Below are positions 45,673 to 54,152 of a stretch of 64,000 nt of DNA, piece by piece (the first letter of the stretch is position 1; every line of letters starts with the position of its first letter). A model generated the notes under the pieces. That model was not told the origin of the DNA and did not search any database. It saw nothing but the letters and a program-made list of their open reading frames with translations. The translations under genes were made by a program, and so were the position numbers. The stretch spans positions 1-64,000 of the forward strand of contig CAZXYZ010000003.1 of NCBI GenBank assembly GCA_964645045.1, given 5' to 3'. This DNA comes from Anammoximicrobium sp964645045 (GTDB lineage: Bacteria; Planctomycetota; Planctomycetia; Pirellulales; Pirellulaceae).

Positions 45673-47391
45673 ATGTGCCAATTCGGGATGTACACGACGA
45701 GGCTGTTTTCCGTGCTGGTGGCGGTGGGGACCGTGATCTCATGCCCTACGTATGCCGCGGATCGTGCGGTGATCGAAGTCCGCGGGGACTCGAAAGCGGA
45801 GGTGCTGTGGTTCCGATCCGGTGCGGTGCTGTTCACCGATCGCGGTTACCGGCTGGCTGAATTCCCGGCTGCGTTGGCAGGGGAGAAGTTTTTGAGAAGC
45901 TCGATCGATGCCATCCAGTTCGATGTGTTGCGAGGCGGCCGCCTGATCGTGCTCACCCCTCAGTCCATACCGGGCGCCGCCTCTCAAGCCGAGGCTCTCG
46001 AGAAACAGGGGTTTGTGCGGACCAAGGAGGACCGCTTCCAGTTGTTCGAGACACGCGAGATCGATCAGGTGCTTGTGTACGAAAAGCAGACCACCGCCGG
46101 AGAATCCTATCGCTTTGGGAAATGGACGGTCGTGCTCGGGTTCGAGGACGCTCGATCCGCGCGAAACCGGCCGCGCGCGGCTGAGGGAAAGCCGTTTTTC
46201 GTCTACCCGGCGGACATCCCCAATACCGGAGTGCTGTTCGTGGATCGGCAGAAGGAAGACCATTCCGGACACGGGCACAATTCGATTGCCGAATGCCGGA
46301 ACGGGGACGTCATCGCCTTCTACAGCGTGACGGGAACGGGCGCCGACAATTGGAATGGGCACGGCTGTGCGGGATGGTCGGAATACCGGCGTTCGACCGA
46401 TGGCGGCTTGACCTGGAGCACCCCCACCCCGTTCGAGTATTCCAAGCGGATGTTTGAAGGGACGGAGATGTGCTCCGCCCTGGTTTACTCGGTCGTCACC
46501 GCGCCGAACGGAACCCTGGTGGCCACCGTCATCCACTATGCGAACGAGAAATGGGAGAAACAGCGGGCGCCGGCCTACTTTCTCAGCAAGGACCAAGGGC
46601 AGACGTGGCAGGGTCCGCGGGCGTTTGACGCATCGGCTACCGTCCAGGATATCGCCTACACGATGGATACGTCGTTCGTGCATGCCGGAGAGATCTTCAT
46701 CGTCTTTCGGGGCGGCGGGTCGAACATGACGCCGGGTGGACCGCAGACTTTGTGGGTTTCCAGCGACAACGGGGAGTCTTTCCGTCAACGCAGCGTGCTG
46801 CCCTTCGACCACGCCACCTATTACTGGGCCGCCGGGGCGCTCGACCACGGCGAAATCATTGTCTACACCTACGACGCCCATCTGAAGACAGAGGCCCCAG
46901 CGGCTGAACAGAACATCCCCTACACGATCAGCCGGGATGGTGGGCGGACTTGGTCGGAGGTCCGGACCACGCACTTTGCCAAAGGGATCCGCAATATGCA
47001 GCTCTCCGGAAAGCTGGGCCAGTGGTACTTCATGCAAGGGCGAAGCGGCAGCAACCCGCGGGAATTGGTCGGCGACGATCCCGGTCCAGACAATTTCGTG
47101 CTTTACTCGTCGCGTGACGGCATTCAATGGGACGAGGGGATTGTCCTGATGAGCAGGTTGCAGACTCCGGGAGGGGGCGACTGCTACTCCGCCAACGAGA
47201 TCATCGGCAAGTACAATCCCGCGACACCCCAACGGTTGCTGATCCATTCAGACGTCAGCTATTCGGGTGCAAAAACGAACATGCACCAGTGGTGGGTGAC
47301 AACGGCCCCGTGGACGCCCGGACCCCGGGTCGGCGCCACGGAGGGCAAGGATGCAAACGGATCGCATCTTCGCGCGCGGAGAAATCGCTGA
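45673..47391 (+). CDS. Exported sialidase/BNR-repeat protein
   Basis: A 572-residue protein. ATG 45673 follows GGGAGAACGCAAC, and a Sec signal ends near T-Y-A-A. Four Asp-box motifs of the S-x-D-x-G-x-T-W type are present (S-T-D-G-G-L-T-W, S-K-D-Q-G-Q-T-W, S-S-D-N-G-E-S-F, S-R-D-G-G-R-T-W), as expected for a six-bladed sialidase propeller. A conserved G-H-G-H-N-S segment precedes them. The family removes terminal sialic acids or acts as a lyase on related sugars. The N-terminal 150 residues form an extra domain. The C-terminal 20 residues look like read-through into the following repeat region. Confidence 0.83.
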   Translation: MCQFGMYTTRLFSVLVAVGTVISCPTYAADRAVIEVRGDSKAEVLWFRSGAVLFTDRGYRLAEFPAALAGEKFLRSSIDAIQFDVLRGGRLIVLTPQSIPGAASQAEALEKQGFVRTKEDRFQLFETREIDQVLVYEKQTTAGESYRFGKWTVVLGFEDARSARNRPRAAEGKPFFVYPADIPNTGVLFVDRQKEDHSGHGHNSIAECRNGDVIAFYSVTGTGADNWNGHGCAGWSEYRRSTDGGLTWSTPTPFEYSKRMFEGTEMCSALVYSVVTAPNGTLVATVIHYANEKWEKQRAPAYFLSKDQGQTWQGPRAFDASATVQDIAYTMDTSFVHAGEIFIVFRGGGSNMTPGGPQTLWVSSDNGESFRQRSVLPFDHATYYWAAGALDHGEIIVYTYDAHLKTEAPAAEQNIPYTISRDGGRTWSEVRTTHFAKGIRNMQLSGKLGQWYFMQGRSGSNPRELVGDDPGPDNFVLYSSRDGIQWDEGIVLMSRLQTPGGGDCYSANEIIGKYNPATPQRLLIHSDVSYSGAKTNMHQWWVTTAPWTPGPRVGATEGKDANGSHLRARRNR

Positions 47392-47468
47392 TAGGGCCAT
47401 CCAGCCAAGCTCCACCGGGCTGGATGGAGGCGAAGGGTGTAGTGCATACGGGCCTAGTGCCGTTTCCA

Positions 47469-47561
47469 GGGGCAGAGTGGGGCAGAAAAGGTGGGCAGAA
47501 AAGTGGGGCAGGTGTCAGGAACCGATTCGCCCGAAAAACAGCGAAAACGGTTCCTGACACC
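47469..47561. repeat. Palindromic repeat with preceding short tandem repeats
   Basis: Arms 47511-47524 (GGTGTCAGGAACCG) and 47548-47561 (CGGTTCCTGACACC) are exact reverse complements around a 23-base AT-richer loop. Just before, the GTGGGGCAGAAAAG motif recurs with variation about three times (47469-47510). A degenerate copy of the palindrome follows the VapC gene at 55770. The element lies where the ORF6N gene breaks off. Confidence 0.8.
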
Positions 47562-47854
47562 TTTGCGCGTTCGCCCTGCTCCGTAAAGGCGAAAGGCGCG
47601 TGCCTGCGACCGCCACGGCCCTTTGAGATGCCAATTTGGCATCTCAAACGCTCGAACTCCTCCCCATCCAGTTGAAACATGAAGTCGTCTGGAAACCGTT
47701 CGAGATTGCGCCGGACTTGTCGTTTCAGATAGCTCGTGGTCACGCCGTACAGTCTCGCCACATCCGCGTCGAGCATCACCTTCTGCCCGCGCAGGAACAC
47801 GATCGCCCGCTCGATCCGCTCGGCAGGAGTCAGGGAACTGTTCTTCTTTGCCAT
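47562..47854 (-). pseudogene. ORF6N-domain gene, truncated at a palindromic repeat
   Basis: ATG 47854 follows AAAGGA. The ORF6N DNA-binding domain is intact at the start: V-M-L-D-A-D-V-A-R-L-Y-G-V, then R-F-P-D-D-F-M-F-Q-L and S-K-G-R-G-G-R-R. After F-A-F-T-E-Q-G the expected C-terminal half is missing, and the frame runs through the palindrome at 47511-47561 and beyond. ORF6N proteins are phage and island regulators usually near 170-250 residues. A short DNA-binding product could still be made. The gene marks the left border of the accessory island. Confidence 0.75.
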
Positions 47855-48020
47855 CGTCACCCGTCCTTTCCGTTCCTGGTGGCCAAAGTGCCGTCATTCT
47901 ACATCGACGACTTCGAGTTCGCACCTACCGCGCCGCTTGGTTTGCGGCGGCAACCAGCGCCACGATGCCCGCCCGTATCGCTTCGGGCAGCGCTGGCCAA
48001 GCGTCGATGATGCGGGCAAG

Positions 48021-49460
48021 TTAACAAGAAGCGGCTGCCGCAATCTGCTTGCAGATCCTGACCCATGCCTCGTCACGCTCAGCCTTCATCTCGGCAAGCG
48101 GTTTGTCGGGCGGGATCAATGCTTGGGTGTCTTCCAGTGGATACAGGTGATAGGAACTCGCTCGGACCGGAATCCACAAGATCTGGACACCAGCATTTTC
48201 AGCCAACTTCAGAAGGGGGCAAAGCTCATGATCGTGAATGAAGTCCGATGCCAGGAAGTGCGGCGTTACGAGCAACACCGCTACTCGCGTGCGGGCAATG
48301 GCCGTTTCGATATCGGCGGACCATTTCGATCCCGCTTTGATCTCCAGATCGGACCAAGCTTCGATCAAGCCTTGACGAAGGTACGGAGTCAAATGAGTAC
48401 GCAAATCGTCCAGCCACTTCTTTCGGCCTTGATTGTCTTTGTGACTATAGCTGATGAAGACAAGATCACGGACGGCGTCCCGGTCCTGCAAGGCACCAGC
48501 CGAACCGGTCTGGCGCCCGCCGTCGTCCGTCGGCTTGTGCTGCGTGCCCTCGGCGGGGGCCGCGTCCGGGGGCTGCGAAGCATCGACCGAACCGCCGGCC
48601 GCCGCCGGGATGGCCTGCCGCTCGGTGCCCGTGCGGCCAGCCCCGTTCTGGGGCACGCCCTTCGCCTGCTCCTGCCTAATCGCTCTTGTCACAGATGCCT
48701 GTCTGACCAACACCTGCTCCAAGAGAACAAGCTCTCCTCTCAGTCCGCGGTCGATTTCGTCGGGCTCCTCAAACCGCCATTTTCGGAGCATGTCAGCAAT
48801 TGGCGCGTGATGTTCTGCCAGTACCTTTCCTTCGAAGTCGAATGCATCGAGGTCCAGTTCCGAAGCGGATGCTTTCCGGTATTCACTGGCCAACTTGCCC
48901 AAGACGAAGGCCAAGAACCGCTGGCAAGCCTTCAGCGCAGCTTCATGCCAGCATAGATACCTCGGCTCCCGATACACTCGTTGTTCATTGTTTCGGTCGA
49001 CATACTTGGTCCTTAGTTCGGCGCCTTGTAAGCCTCTCACAACAAGTATCCGGTTGAGTGTGTCGATTAGTGCGCGGATGCGAGATGGAGGGCCGCACAT
49101 CGCGTTAAGTCGCTTCCGAACAGCGACGAGGTCCGAGATAAGACCGGCCGGCGTCGCCTCGTCGAAATCCTCCTCGTATCGCGTTTGCGCAAGGACAACC
49201 GTCTGGAATGCGCTTCGCAACTCCGCCGACACCTTGCACGCCTCCATCCAGTCGAAAGGCAGCGTCTCGATCCGTTGGGCTACCGCGCCAACCTGCGTTG
49301 CATTGTCCGCTGGGTCAGTAACTGACTGGGAGACTTTGCTTTGACTCTCCTCCCGAGACCGGATGACCTGGACGCGTCGCATCTCGGCAGGAAGCTCAAT
49401 TGAGACCGATGATAGCCTTTGAGGTTCCTTCCCCGAACCGCTCACGAAAGCACTTGACAT
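48021..49460 (-). CDS. TIR-domain protein with helical N-terminal region
   Basis: A 479-residue cytoplasmic protein. The TIR domain occupies residues 332-479: D-L-V-F-I-S-Y-S-H-K-D at its start, then W-S-D-L-E-I-K-A-G-S-K-W, and L-L-V-T-P-H-F-L-A-S-D-F. The Glu of W-S-A-D-I-E-T-A-I is a candidate for the NADase catalytic residue of active bacterial TIRs. The first 250 residues are mainly helical and may be a sensor or oligomerisation part; a Pro/Ala/Gln-rich linker (about 265-325) joins the two. Bacterial TIR proteins of this type deplete NAD or make cyclic ADP-ribose signals in phage defence. It is the last of a same-strand run from 53567. Confidence 0.8.
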   Translation of the reverse strand: MSSAFVSGSGKEPQRLSSVSIELPAEMRRVQVIRSREESQSKVSQSVTDPADNATQVGAVAQRIETLPFDWMEACKVSAELRSAFQTVVLAQTRYEEDFDEATPAGLISDLVAVRKRLNAMCGPPSRIRALIDTLNRILVVRGLQGAELRTKYVDRNNEQRVYREPRYLCWHEAALKACQRFLAFVLGKLASEYRKASASELDLDAFDFEGKVLAEHHAPIADMLRKWRFEEPDEIDRGLRGELVLLEQVLVRQASVTRAIRQEQAKGVPQNGAGRTGTERQAIPAAAGGSVDASQPPDAAPAEGTQHKPTDDGGRQTGSAGALQDRDAVRDLVFISYSHKDNQGRKKWLDDLRTHLTPYLRQGLIEAWSDLEIKAGSKWSADIETAIARTRVAVLLVTPHFLASDFIHDHELCPLLKLAENAGVQILWIPVRASSYHLYPLEDTQALIPPDKPLAEMKAERDEAWVRICKQIAAAASC

Positions 49461-49672
49461 GGTTCCGCCTTTCATGTCGGGCCGGCCGCCGGCGCGTGAT
49501 ACGTGAAAGGCAGGTAACTCGCATCACCGCCGACAGCCGTTCAGCCGGGGATCAGCCGGCTGCCCGTTCGCCCCATCTTACCGCGCGGTAGCGATCTCGT
49601 CACCCTGAAAAGAGCATGCCGCCACCGTTTCCGCGCCGGCTCGTCAGGCGGTTGAAGCGGTTTGGCAAGTGG

Positions 49673-50287
49673 TTAGTGACGGGTCAGAAACCAAGTCAAC
49701 CAACTCGTCAATACGGAGGCAACTACGACGTTGACGAGACCCCAGACAGTGGCTTGCCGATAGCGTGTTTTTTCGAGTATTTGAAGCCTGACAGCAACCT
49801 CGTCGTTTTTCGTCGCTTGGTTGCTCTGCAATGCAAAGAGCGACTTGTGGATTGCCCTTAAATCGTCCAACGCCTGCGCGCTCTTGGCGTGAGCATCTGC
49901 GCTCACCGCTTGCGCGTCTGCACTTCTGGACTTGGCGTCAAGTGCGATTTCATGCCACGTCATTTTCGCGTGCTCCTCCGGCGTCAATCCGGGCAGATAA
50001 CTCCACCACTTGTCACACGCGGTGCGGTCCTTTGCGAGCACGTACTTAACGACTTCAGGAAGCCACAAGTCATTGGTGCCATCTGGAAAGCGTTCTTTCG
50101 CGTACTGAATCGCTTCGTTGTAGAAATCGACCCTCCCATGCAGGCATTCTGGACCGGGTTCATAGTGCCGTCGATTCCACTGTCCAGCTTGCCGGTACTC
50201 GATCCTCAGTTCATGCAGCGGTCCACCGCTATTGGAAGTCAAACCGACAAAACCGCAGGTTCCACAACAGCCTTTCGCTTCCGACAT
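49673..50287 (-). CDS. Membrane-anchored protein with N-terminal Cys cluster, unknown function
   Basis: A 204-residue protein with a GGGAGG site before ATG 50287. The N-terminus C-C-G-T-C-G-F suggests a small metal site. The middle is hydrophilic with an Ala/Ser/Asp heptad-like stretch (A-D-A-Q-A-V-S-A-D-A-H-A-K-S-A). A single membrane helix near the C-terminus (V-W-G-L-V-N-V-V-V-A-S-V-L-T-S-W) anchors the rest, probably to the cytoplasmic face. No family is recognised. It lies between the TIR gene (212 bases) and the ADP-ribosylglycohydrolase fusion (170 bases). A membrane effector or sensor is possible but is inference only. Confidence 0.7.
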   Translation of the reverse strand: MSEAKGCCGTCGFVGLTSNSGGPLHELRIEYRQAGQWNRRHYEPGPECLHGRVDFYNEAIQYAKERFPDGTNDLWLPEVVKYVLAKDRTACDKWWSYLPGLTPEEHAKMTWHEIALDAKSRSADAQAVSADAHAKSAQALDDLRAIHKSLFALQSNQATKNDEVAVRLQILEKTRYRQATVWGLVNVVVASVLTSWLTWFLTRH

Positions 50288-50457
50288 GGCAACGCCTCCC
50301 GGCTTGACGAATCAGGCCGAGGTCTATACCATGTTGGTGACAAGTCCGCATGGTTCTCGGCCGCGAGAATTCACCGAAAGCCGCCATCCCCCGATGGCCG
50401 CTTTTTCATTCTACCCGCGTCGTCGTGAGTTGTCACGCAGGGTTGTACGTGGACAGG

Positions 50458-52491
50458 TCACGGCCGGCCTTGTGAGAGTTCTTGCAGTCGCACCAAGAGG
50501 GCGAGCATCACCCTTGGCGCGCCCCGGAAGCCCTCAGCGGCTTCGTGTTCCTGAACGGACAGCATGGCGTCTTTGAGCTTGTAAGCCGGCCCGTCGCCAT
50601 GAAACGCCGCATCTTCAATCGCGGTCAGGTCCAGGATTAGGCGGGTCTGGCCCGTGGCGCGGAGCCGCTCGTACTGGTCAACAGCCTCCCGCCAGTAGCG
50701 GTCGTGCCACCAGTGATAAGCCGGCGGTTCGGCTTCGTTTGACGAAGCCGGCGGGGTCCATGTCTGGATGAACTGCCGCTGCTTGTGGCTCTCCGGGGCT
50801 GGCCGGCTTCCACGTTCCCGGTCCTGCCGCCGAAGGCCGGCGAGTACCTCGATGACGTTCTCGTGTGTGGCCCGCCGGTGCTTGAGCAGCCAGCAAGCGA
50901 CGACCGTTCCCGTCCGGCCGACGCCGCCCCAGCAATGGATGTACACCGGCTTGCCCGCGTCTGCGAATGCGTCGATGGCGTCGAGAATCACAACCAACTC
51001 AGACTCGGATGGGACCGCCAAATCCTGAACCGGGAACCGGACGCACTGCACGTCGGGGCAGAGTTTTCGAGCTAGGTCTTCGTAGGGGACGAAAGCCAGC
51101 CCTTGATGGTTCGTCTCCCCCTCCTGCATCAGGTTCACGAAGACGCGCACGCCGGCATCGAGGATGGCCTGAATTTTCTTGCCGTGAGCGTCTGGGTGCT
51201 CCGATCCGGGGTAGGCGCCGGCAAGCAGGCGTCCGGGCTCTACCCAGTAGCTTGACCTCGTGGGCGGCGTCAGGTCGGGCGGCGTCGCGGCCCGGAGTTC
51301 GGCTTCGTGTACCAAGTCTCCGTGCCACTTTGCCAACTTGGGACTCGCCGGCAACGGCATCGCCTTCAAGGCGTGCATGTCGCCAGTCTGGGCGATTGCC
51401 AGAGCGCGGCGGACGGCGGCTTCGTTTTCCTTTCGGTGTGACGGGCCGCTGGTCGAGAAGTCGGGCGGGGTGGGAAGCAATTCGGGTCTGATCTTGGCGG
51501 GGCGGGGCGTGGGCAAAGTGGAAGCGTTGGCTTTGGGGGCCTCGGGGCGGGCTGGACGGAGAAGCGAAGACAGTGCCTTGTCGATCATGTCCGGCCGCGC
51601 CAGTCCCTTGAGCCATTTCTCCGGAATGCCTGACTCGCCCCAGAAGGCGCCGGCGAGTTGCCCGCAGACCGCCCCGGTCGTGTCCGCGTCGTCGCCTAGG
51701 TTCACGGCCCGCAGTACGGCTTGGCGGAAGTCGGTTGCGTCGTGGAACGCCCACAGGGCCGCCTCCAGGCTCTTGACGACGTAACCGGAACCCGCGATTT
51801 TCGGCGGCTGTTTTTGCCGAAAACTGCCGGCGGCCACTTCCTCGATTTCGCGGTGAAGCGGGAACAACTTCTTGAGGGCAACCAGCGGCGGCCAGTCCGG
51901 TGCCAGTACCGCGCTCCGATCGACGCCGGCAATCAACGCCGCCAGCACCAGGCCGAAGTACGCACAAGCCGACTGGCACTGGGGGCTGGCGTGCGTGGGC
52001 AGGCTGGACTCGACCAGGAGATGTACCAGCTCGGCCAGCTGATCGGGAAACAGATCGGCGTACCGGATTGGCACGGGAGCGAGTCGCATGATGGATCCGT
52101 TTCCGGCCGCGTGTTCGGACGGATCGCCGGACGTCTTGGCGTCATTCGATTTCTGGAATCGGCTCAGAGCGCTGCGGGTTGCGTTGCCGATATCGAAGCA
52201 CCGGCCGTTGACGGAGTACTCCCCGTTTCGCCACCAGGCGACGTAGCGGTTGGCTTGGTCGTTCAGGTCCCAGCCGGCGCCGCCGATGCTGTCGGCCAAA
52301 GCGAGAGCCATGCTGGTATCGTCGGTCCACTCGCCGGCCTTCAGGCCGTGCGGCCCGCCGGCCCGGTATCCGGTGACTCGCTTGAAGCTGCCGGCGGCCA
52401 TGAATTCCACCGCGGCGCCCAACGCGTCGCCGACCGCGAGCCCCACGAGTGCGCCACGCTTGCGATCAACGACGGGCTCCAATGTGGCCAT
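50458..52491 (-). CDS. ADP-ribosylglycohydrolase / tyrosine-phosphatase-like fusion
   Basis: A 677-residue protein from ATG 52491, chosen for its GGGAGA site; ATG 52521 would add 10 residues. Residues about 10-310 are a DraG-type ADP-ribosylglycohydrolase with its metal motifs: G-D-A-L-G (21-25), T-D-D-T (56-59), G-N-G-S near 130 and G-D-D-A-D-T (266-271). A Pro-rich linker follows. Residues about 400-580 are a dual-specificity/Tyr phosphatase-like domain with H-C-W-G-G-V-G-R-T-G at 519-528; Cys520 and Arg526 are the catalytic pair. A C-terminal helical domain of about 90 residues follows. DraG domains remove ADP-ribose from Arg or other acceptors, and the phosphatase may act on phosphoprotein or a phosphorylated nucleotide product. 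It begins 59 bases after the ParB-like gene. Confidence 0.85.
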   Translation of the reverse strand: MATLEPVVDRKRGALVGLAVGDALGAAVEFMAAGSFKRVTGYRAGGPHGLKAGEWTDDTSMALALADSIGGAGWDLNDQANRYVAWWRNGEYSVNGRCFDIGNATRSALSRFQKSNDAKTSGDPSEHAAGNGSIMRLAPVPIRYADLFPDQLAELVHLLVESSLPTHASPQCQSACAYFGLVLAALIAGVDRSAVLAPDWPPLVALKKLFPLHREIEEVAAGSFRQKQPPKIAGSGYVVKSLEAALWAFHDATDFRQAVLRAVNLGDDADTTGAVCGQLAGAFWGESGIPEKWLKGLARPDMIDKALSSLLRPARPEAPKANASTLPTPRPAKIRPELLPTPPDFSTSGPSHRKENEAAVRRALAIAQTGDMHALKAMPLPASPKLAKWHGDLVHEAELRAATPPDLTPPTRSSYWVEPGRLLAGAYPGSEHPDAHGKKIQAILDAGVRVFVNLMQEGETNHQGLAFVPYEDLARKLCPDVQCVRFPVQDLAVPSESELVVILDAIDAFADAGKPVYIHCWGGVGRTGTVVACWLLKHRRATHENVIEVLAGLRRQDRERGSRPAPESHKQRQFIQTWTPPASSNEAEPPAYHWWHDRYWREAVDQYERLRATGQTRLILDLTAIEDAAFHGDGPAYKLKDAMLSVQEHEAAEGFRGAPRVMLALLVRLQELSQGRP

Positions 52492-52550
52492 GTTCGGGTC
52501 TCCCTTCAGCTTGGTGGACATGGAAACGAAAAATGTCCCGTCTTTGCCCC

Positions 52551-53567
52551 CTACTTGGGTGAAAGCCGCTCAATTTCCGACTTGAGTTCAAGAACCGCCA
52601 GGTTCTTTGCGGGCCCCTCCTTTCGCCCCTCCCAATTGTCAACCCAACAGACAATCACGTCGCAGCCATTCGGATCATGCCCGTGCAGCAGGAAGTTCTT
52701 GCTCTCATACTCGAATTCGATGCGGACGTGCTCCCACTTGGTACCCGATGGATTGACTCGCCGCTTCCCTTCGCAATCTGGGAAGCCAGTGCGCACGCTC
52801 TCAACCAAGAAGCCTAGTTCACGGCTGACCATCCCAAAAAGGTACACAACGCCCTGCTCATTGAGCGGCGCGTATTGAAGTCCGCGAAAGTTCCCCAGCG
52901 GTTCCCCCACCTCGCCGCGCTCCGACTTTTTCTCTTTCTCTCCCGCTGGCTTTGGCGGCTTCTTGCGCTGACCTTTGATGATTCGCTTCGCCAGTGTTAT
53001 GGCTTTGGTCGCCGGAAGCTTGGCGATCTCGTCCAGTTCGTCGTTCGCGACGCTCACACCGCCCTTGCTGAGGACGGCAGACTTGATTTCCGGCGCTTTC
53101 TCTGCCGCGGCGTCCAGCTTCTCCGCGAATTTTGCCCACCTTAGTATCGTGCCACCAGACACATCTAACTGCCTTGCGATCTTTTTGGCTGTGTCGCCGA
53201 CAGCTTTCTTTCCCTTGCTTTTTCGGTCTCCTCCGCGTTTGCCCTTCATCGAATTGTAGAGGCTGCCAAAACAGTAACTGAGTTGCGTAGGCGTGCAGTT
53301 GCGCCTGGCAAGTTGGTTGTCGATAATCCACAGCTTGACTTGGCTCAAATTCGCGAACTTAAGCTCTGTCGTTCTGAATTCGATTTCGTGCTTGCGGCAC
53401 AAACGGTATCTAGTCATCCCGTCTACGATGACGTTCTTGCCGCTCCAAACCACAATCGGGTCGCGGCAACCTTCTTCGAGCAGCAATTTTTCCAAAGTTT
53501 CAAGCTCTTCGTCGCTCTGCGGCGGCAGCAGCGTGCGCAACTCCTCGTTTACGATCAGCTCTTGCAT
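52551..53567 (-). CDS. ParB-like protein with C-terminal nuclease-like domain
   Basis: A 338-residue protein. Residues about 5-90 match the ParB N-terminal domain (D-P-I-V-V-W-S-G-K-N-V-I-V-D-G-M-T-R-Y-R), followed by a helix-turn-helix region (D-T-A-K-K-I-A-R-Q-L-D-V-S-G-G-T-I). A Lys-rich linker follows. Residues about 230-335 have the pattern F-E-Y-E-S-x-x-F-L-x-H-G-H, G-C-D-V-I-V-C-W, then L-E-L-K-S, which I read as a PD-(D/E)xK-type core with Glu, Asp and E-x-K. Such ParB-nuclease proteins occur in islands and phages. ATG 53567 overlaps the end of the restriction-helicase relic. It is probably co-transcribed with the ADP-ribosylglycohydrolase fusion. Confidence 0.8.
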   Translation of the reverse strand: MQELIVNEELRTLLPPQSDEELETLEKLLLEEGCRDPIVVWSGKNVIVDGMTRYRLCRKHEIEFRTTELKFANLSQVKLWIIDNQLARRNCTPTQLSYCFGSLYNSMKGKRGGDRKSKGKKAVGDTAKKIARQLDVSGGTILRWAKFAEKLDAAAEKAPEIKSAVLSKGGVSVANDELDEIAKLPATKAITLAKRIIKGQRKKPPKPAGEKEKKSERGEVGEPLGNFRGLQYAPLNEQGVVYLFGMVSRELGFLVESVRTGFPDCEGKRRVNPSGTKWEHVRIEFEYESKNFLLHGHDPNGCDVIVCWVDNWEGRKEGPAKNLAVLELKSEIERLSPK

Positions 53568-53962
53568 TTGGGTACCTGTTGTTGAGGAACGGCCGTGATG
53601 GCGTCAACCAAGTGACAATCGGACACGACCCGAGGGAACAAATGGCCTTCGCCATACCCAGGACCGCGCAGGAAAAACGGCGTGGCGGACCAGGTCGAAA
53701 ACAGTCTTGACGCCCAGCTTGCGCTGTACGGTTTCCGGGCCGCTGATCCAGAGCCGGCGGGCGCGTGGGGGAGGTGCCAGATCTCCAGCAGCCGGACGGT
53801 TTTCAGCGTCACTTCGCTGAGAGTGAGTTGCCGCTCCTTGGCCTTCTTGCGCGGCTTGGCGATGGGCATGAATTGCTGGCTGAGCCAGCGGGACGGGACG
53901 TGTCGGCGCGGTTCGTCGAACAGCGAGTTGACGACGGGGTTCTCGATGACGACGCGCGGCAT
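53555..53962 (-). pseudogene. Internally deleted relic of a BPTD_3080-type restriction endonuclease/helicase
   Basis: The start M-P-R-V-V-I-E-N-P-V-V-N-S and the segment S-A-T-P-F-F-L-R-G-P-G-Y-G-E-G are diagnostic of the large DEAD/DEAH helicase subunit of this restriction family. Normal proteins are many times longer, and these two segments lie far apart in them; here they are separated by about 70 codons in one open frame. At least two in-frame deletions are required, and the motif I ATP-binding part is gone. The relic's last codons overlap the ParB-like gene's start, so the ParB cassette or a deletion joined here. Confidence 0.8.
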
Positions 53963-54152
53963 GACGCGGCTACCTTTCCACCGGGCACGGCCGATAGACG
54001 CTGGCGGAAAGGTAGTACAAACGCCAACGCCTTCGACCAGATTTCAGCCGCGCAGTTAACTAGACCGCGCGGCACCCGATGGCAGTAGGTTAACACGTCC
54101 GCGAGGGGTTAGCAACAGCAGAGGTAGGGTTTCCGGGGGCTTGGACGCGCGT

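Noticed and set aside
45739..47247. 502-codon minus-strand open frame
   Set aside because: The sialidase gene with four Asp boxes occupies the other strand.
47469..47510. Short tandem repeats considered as a CRISPR array
   Set aside because: The units are about 14 bases with no spacers, and no cas gene is in the window.
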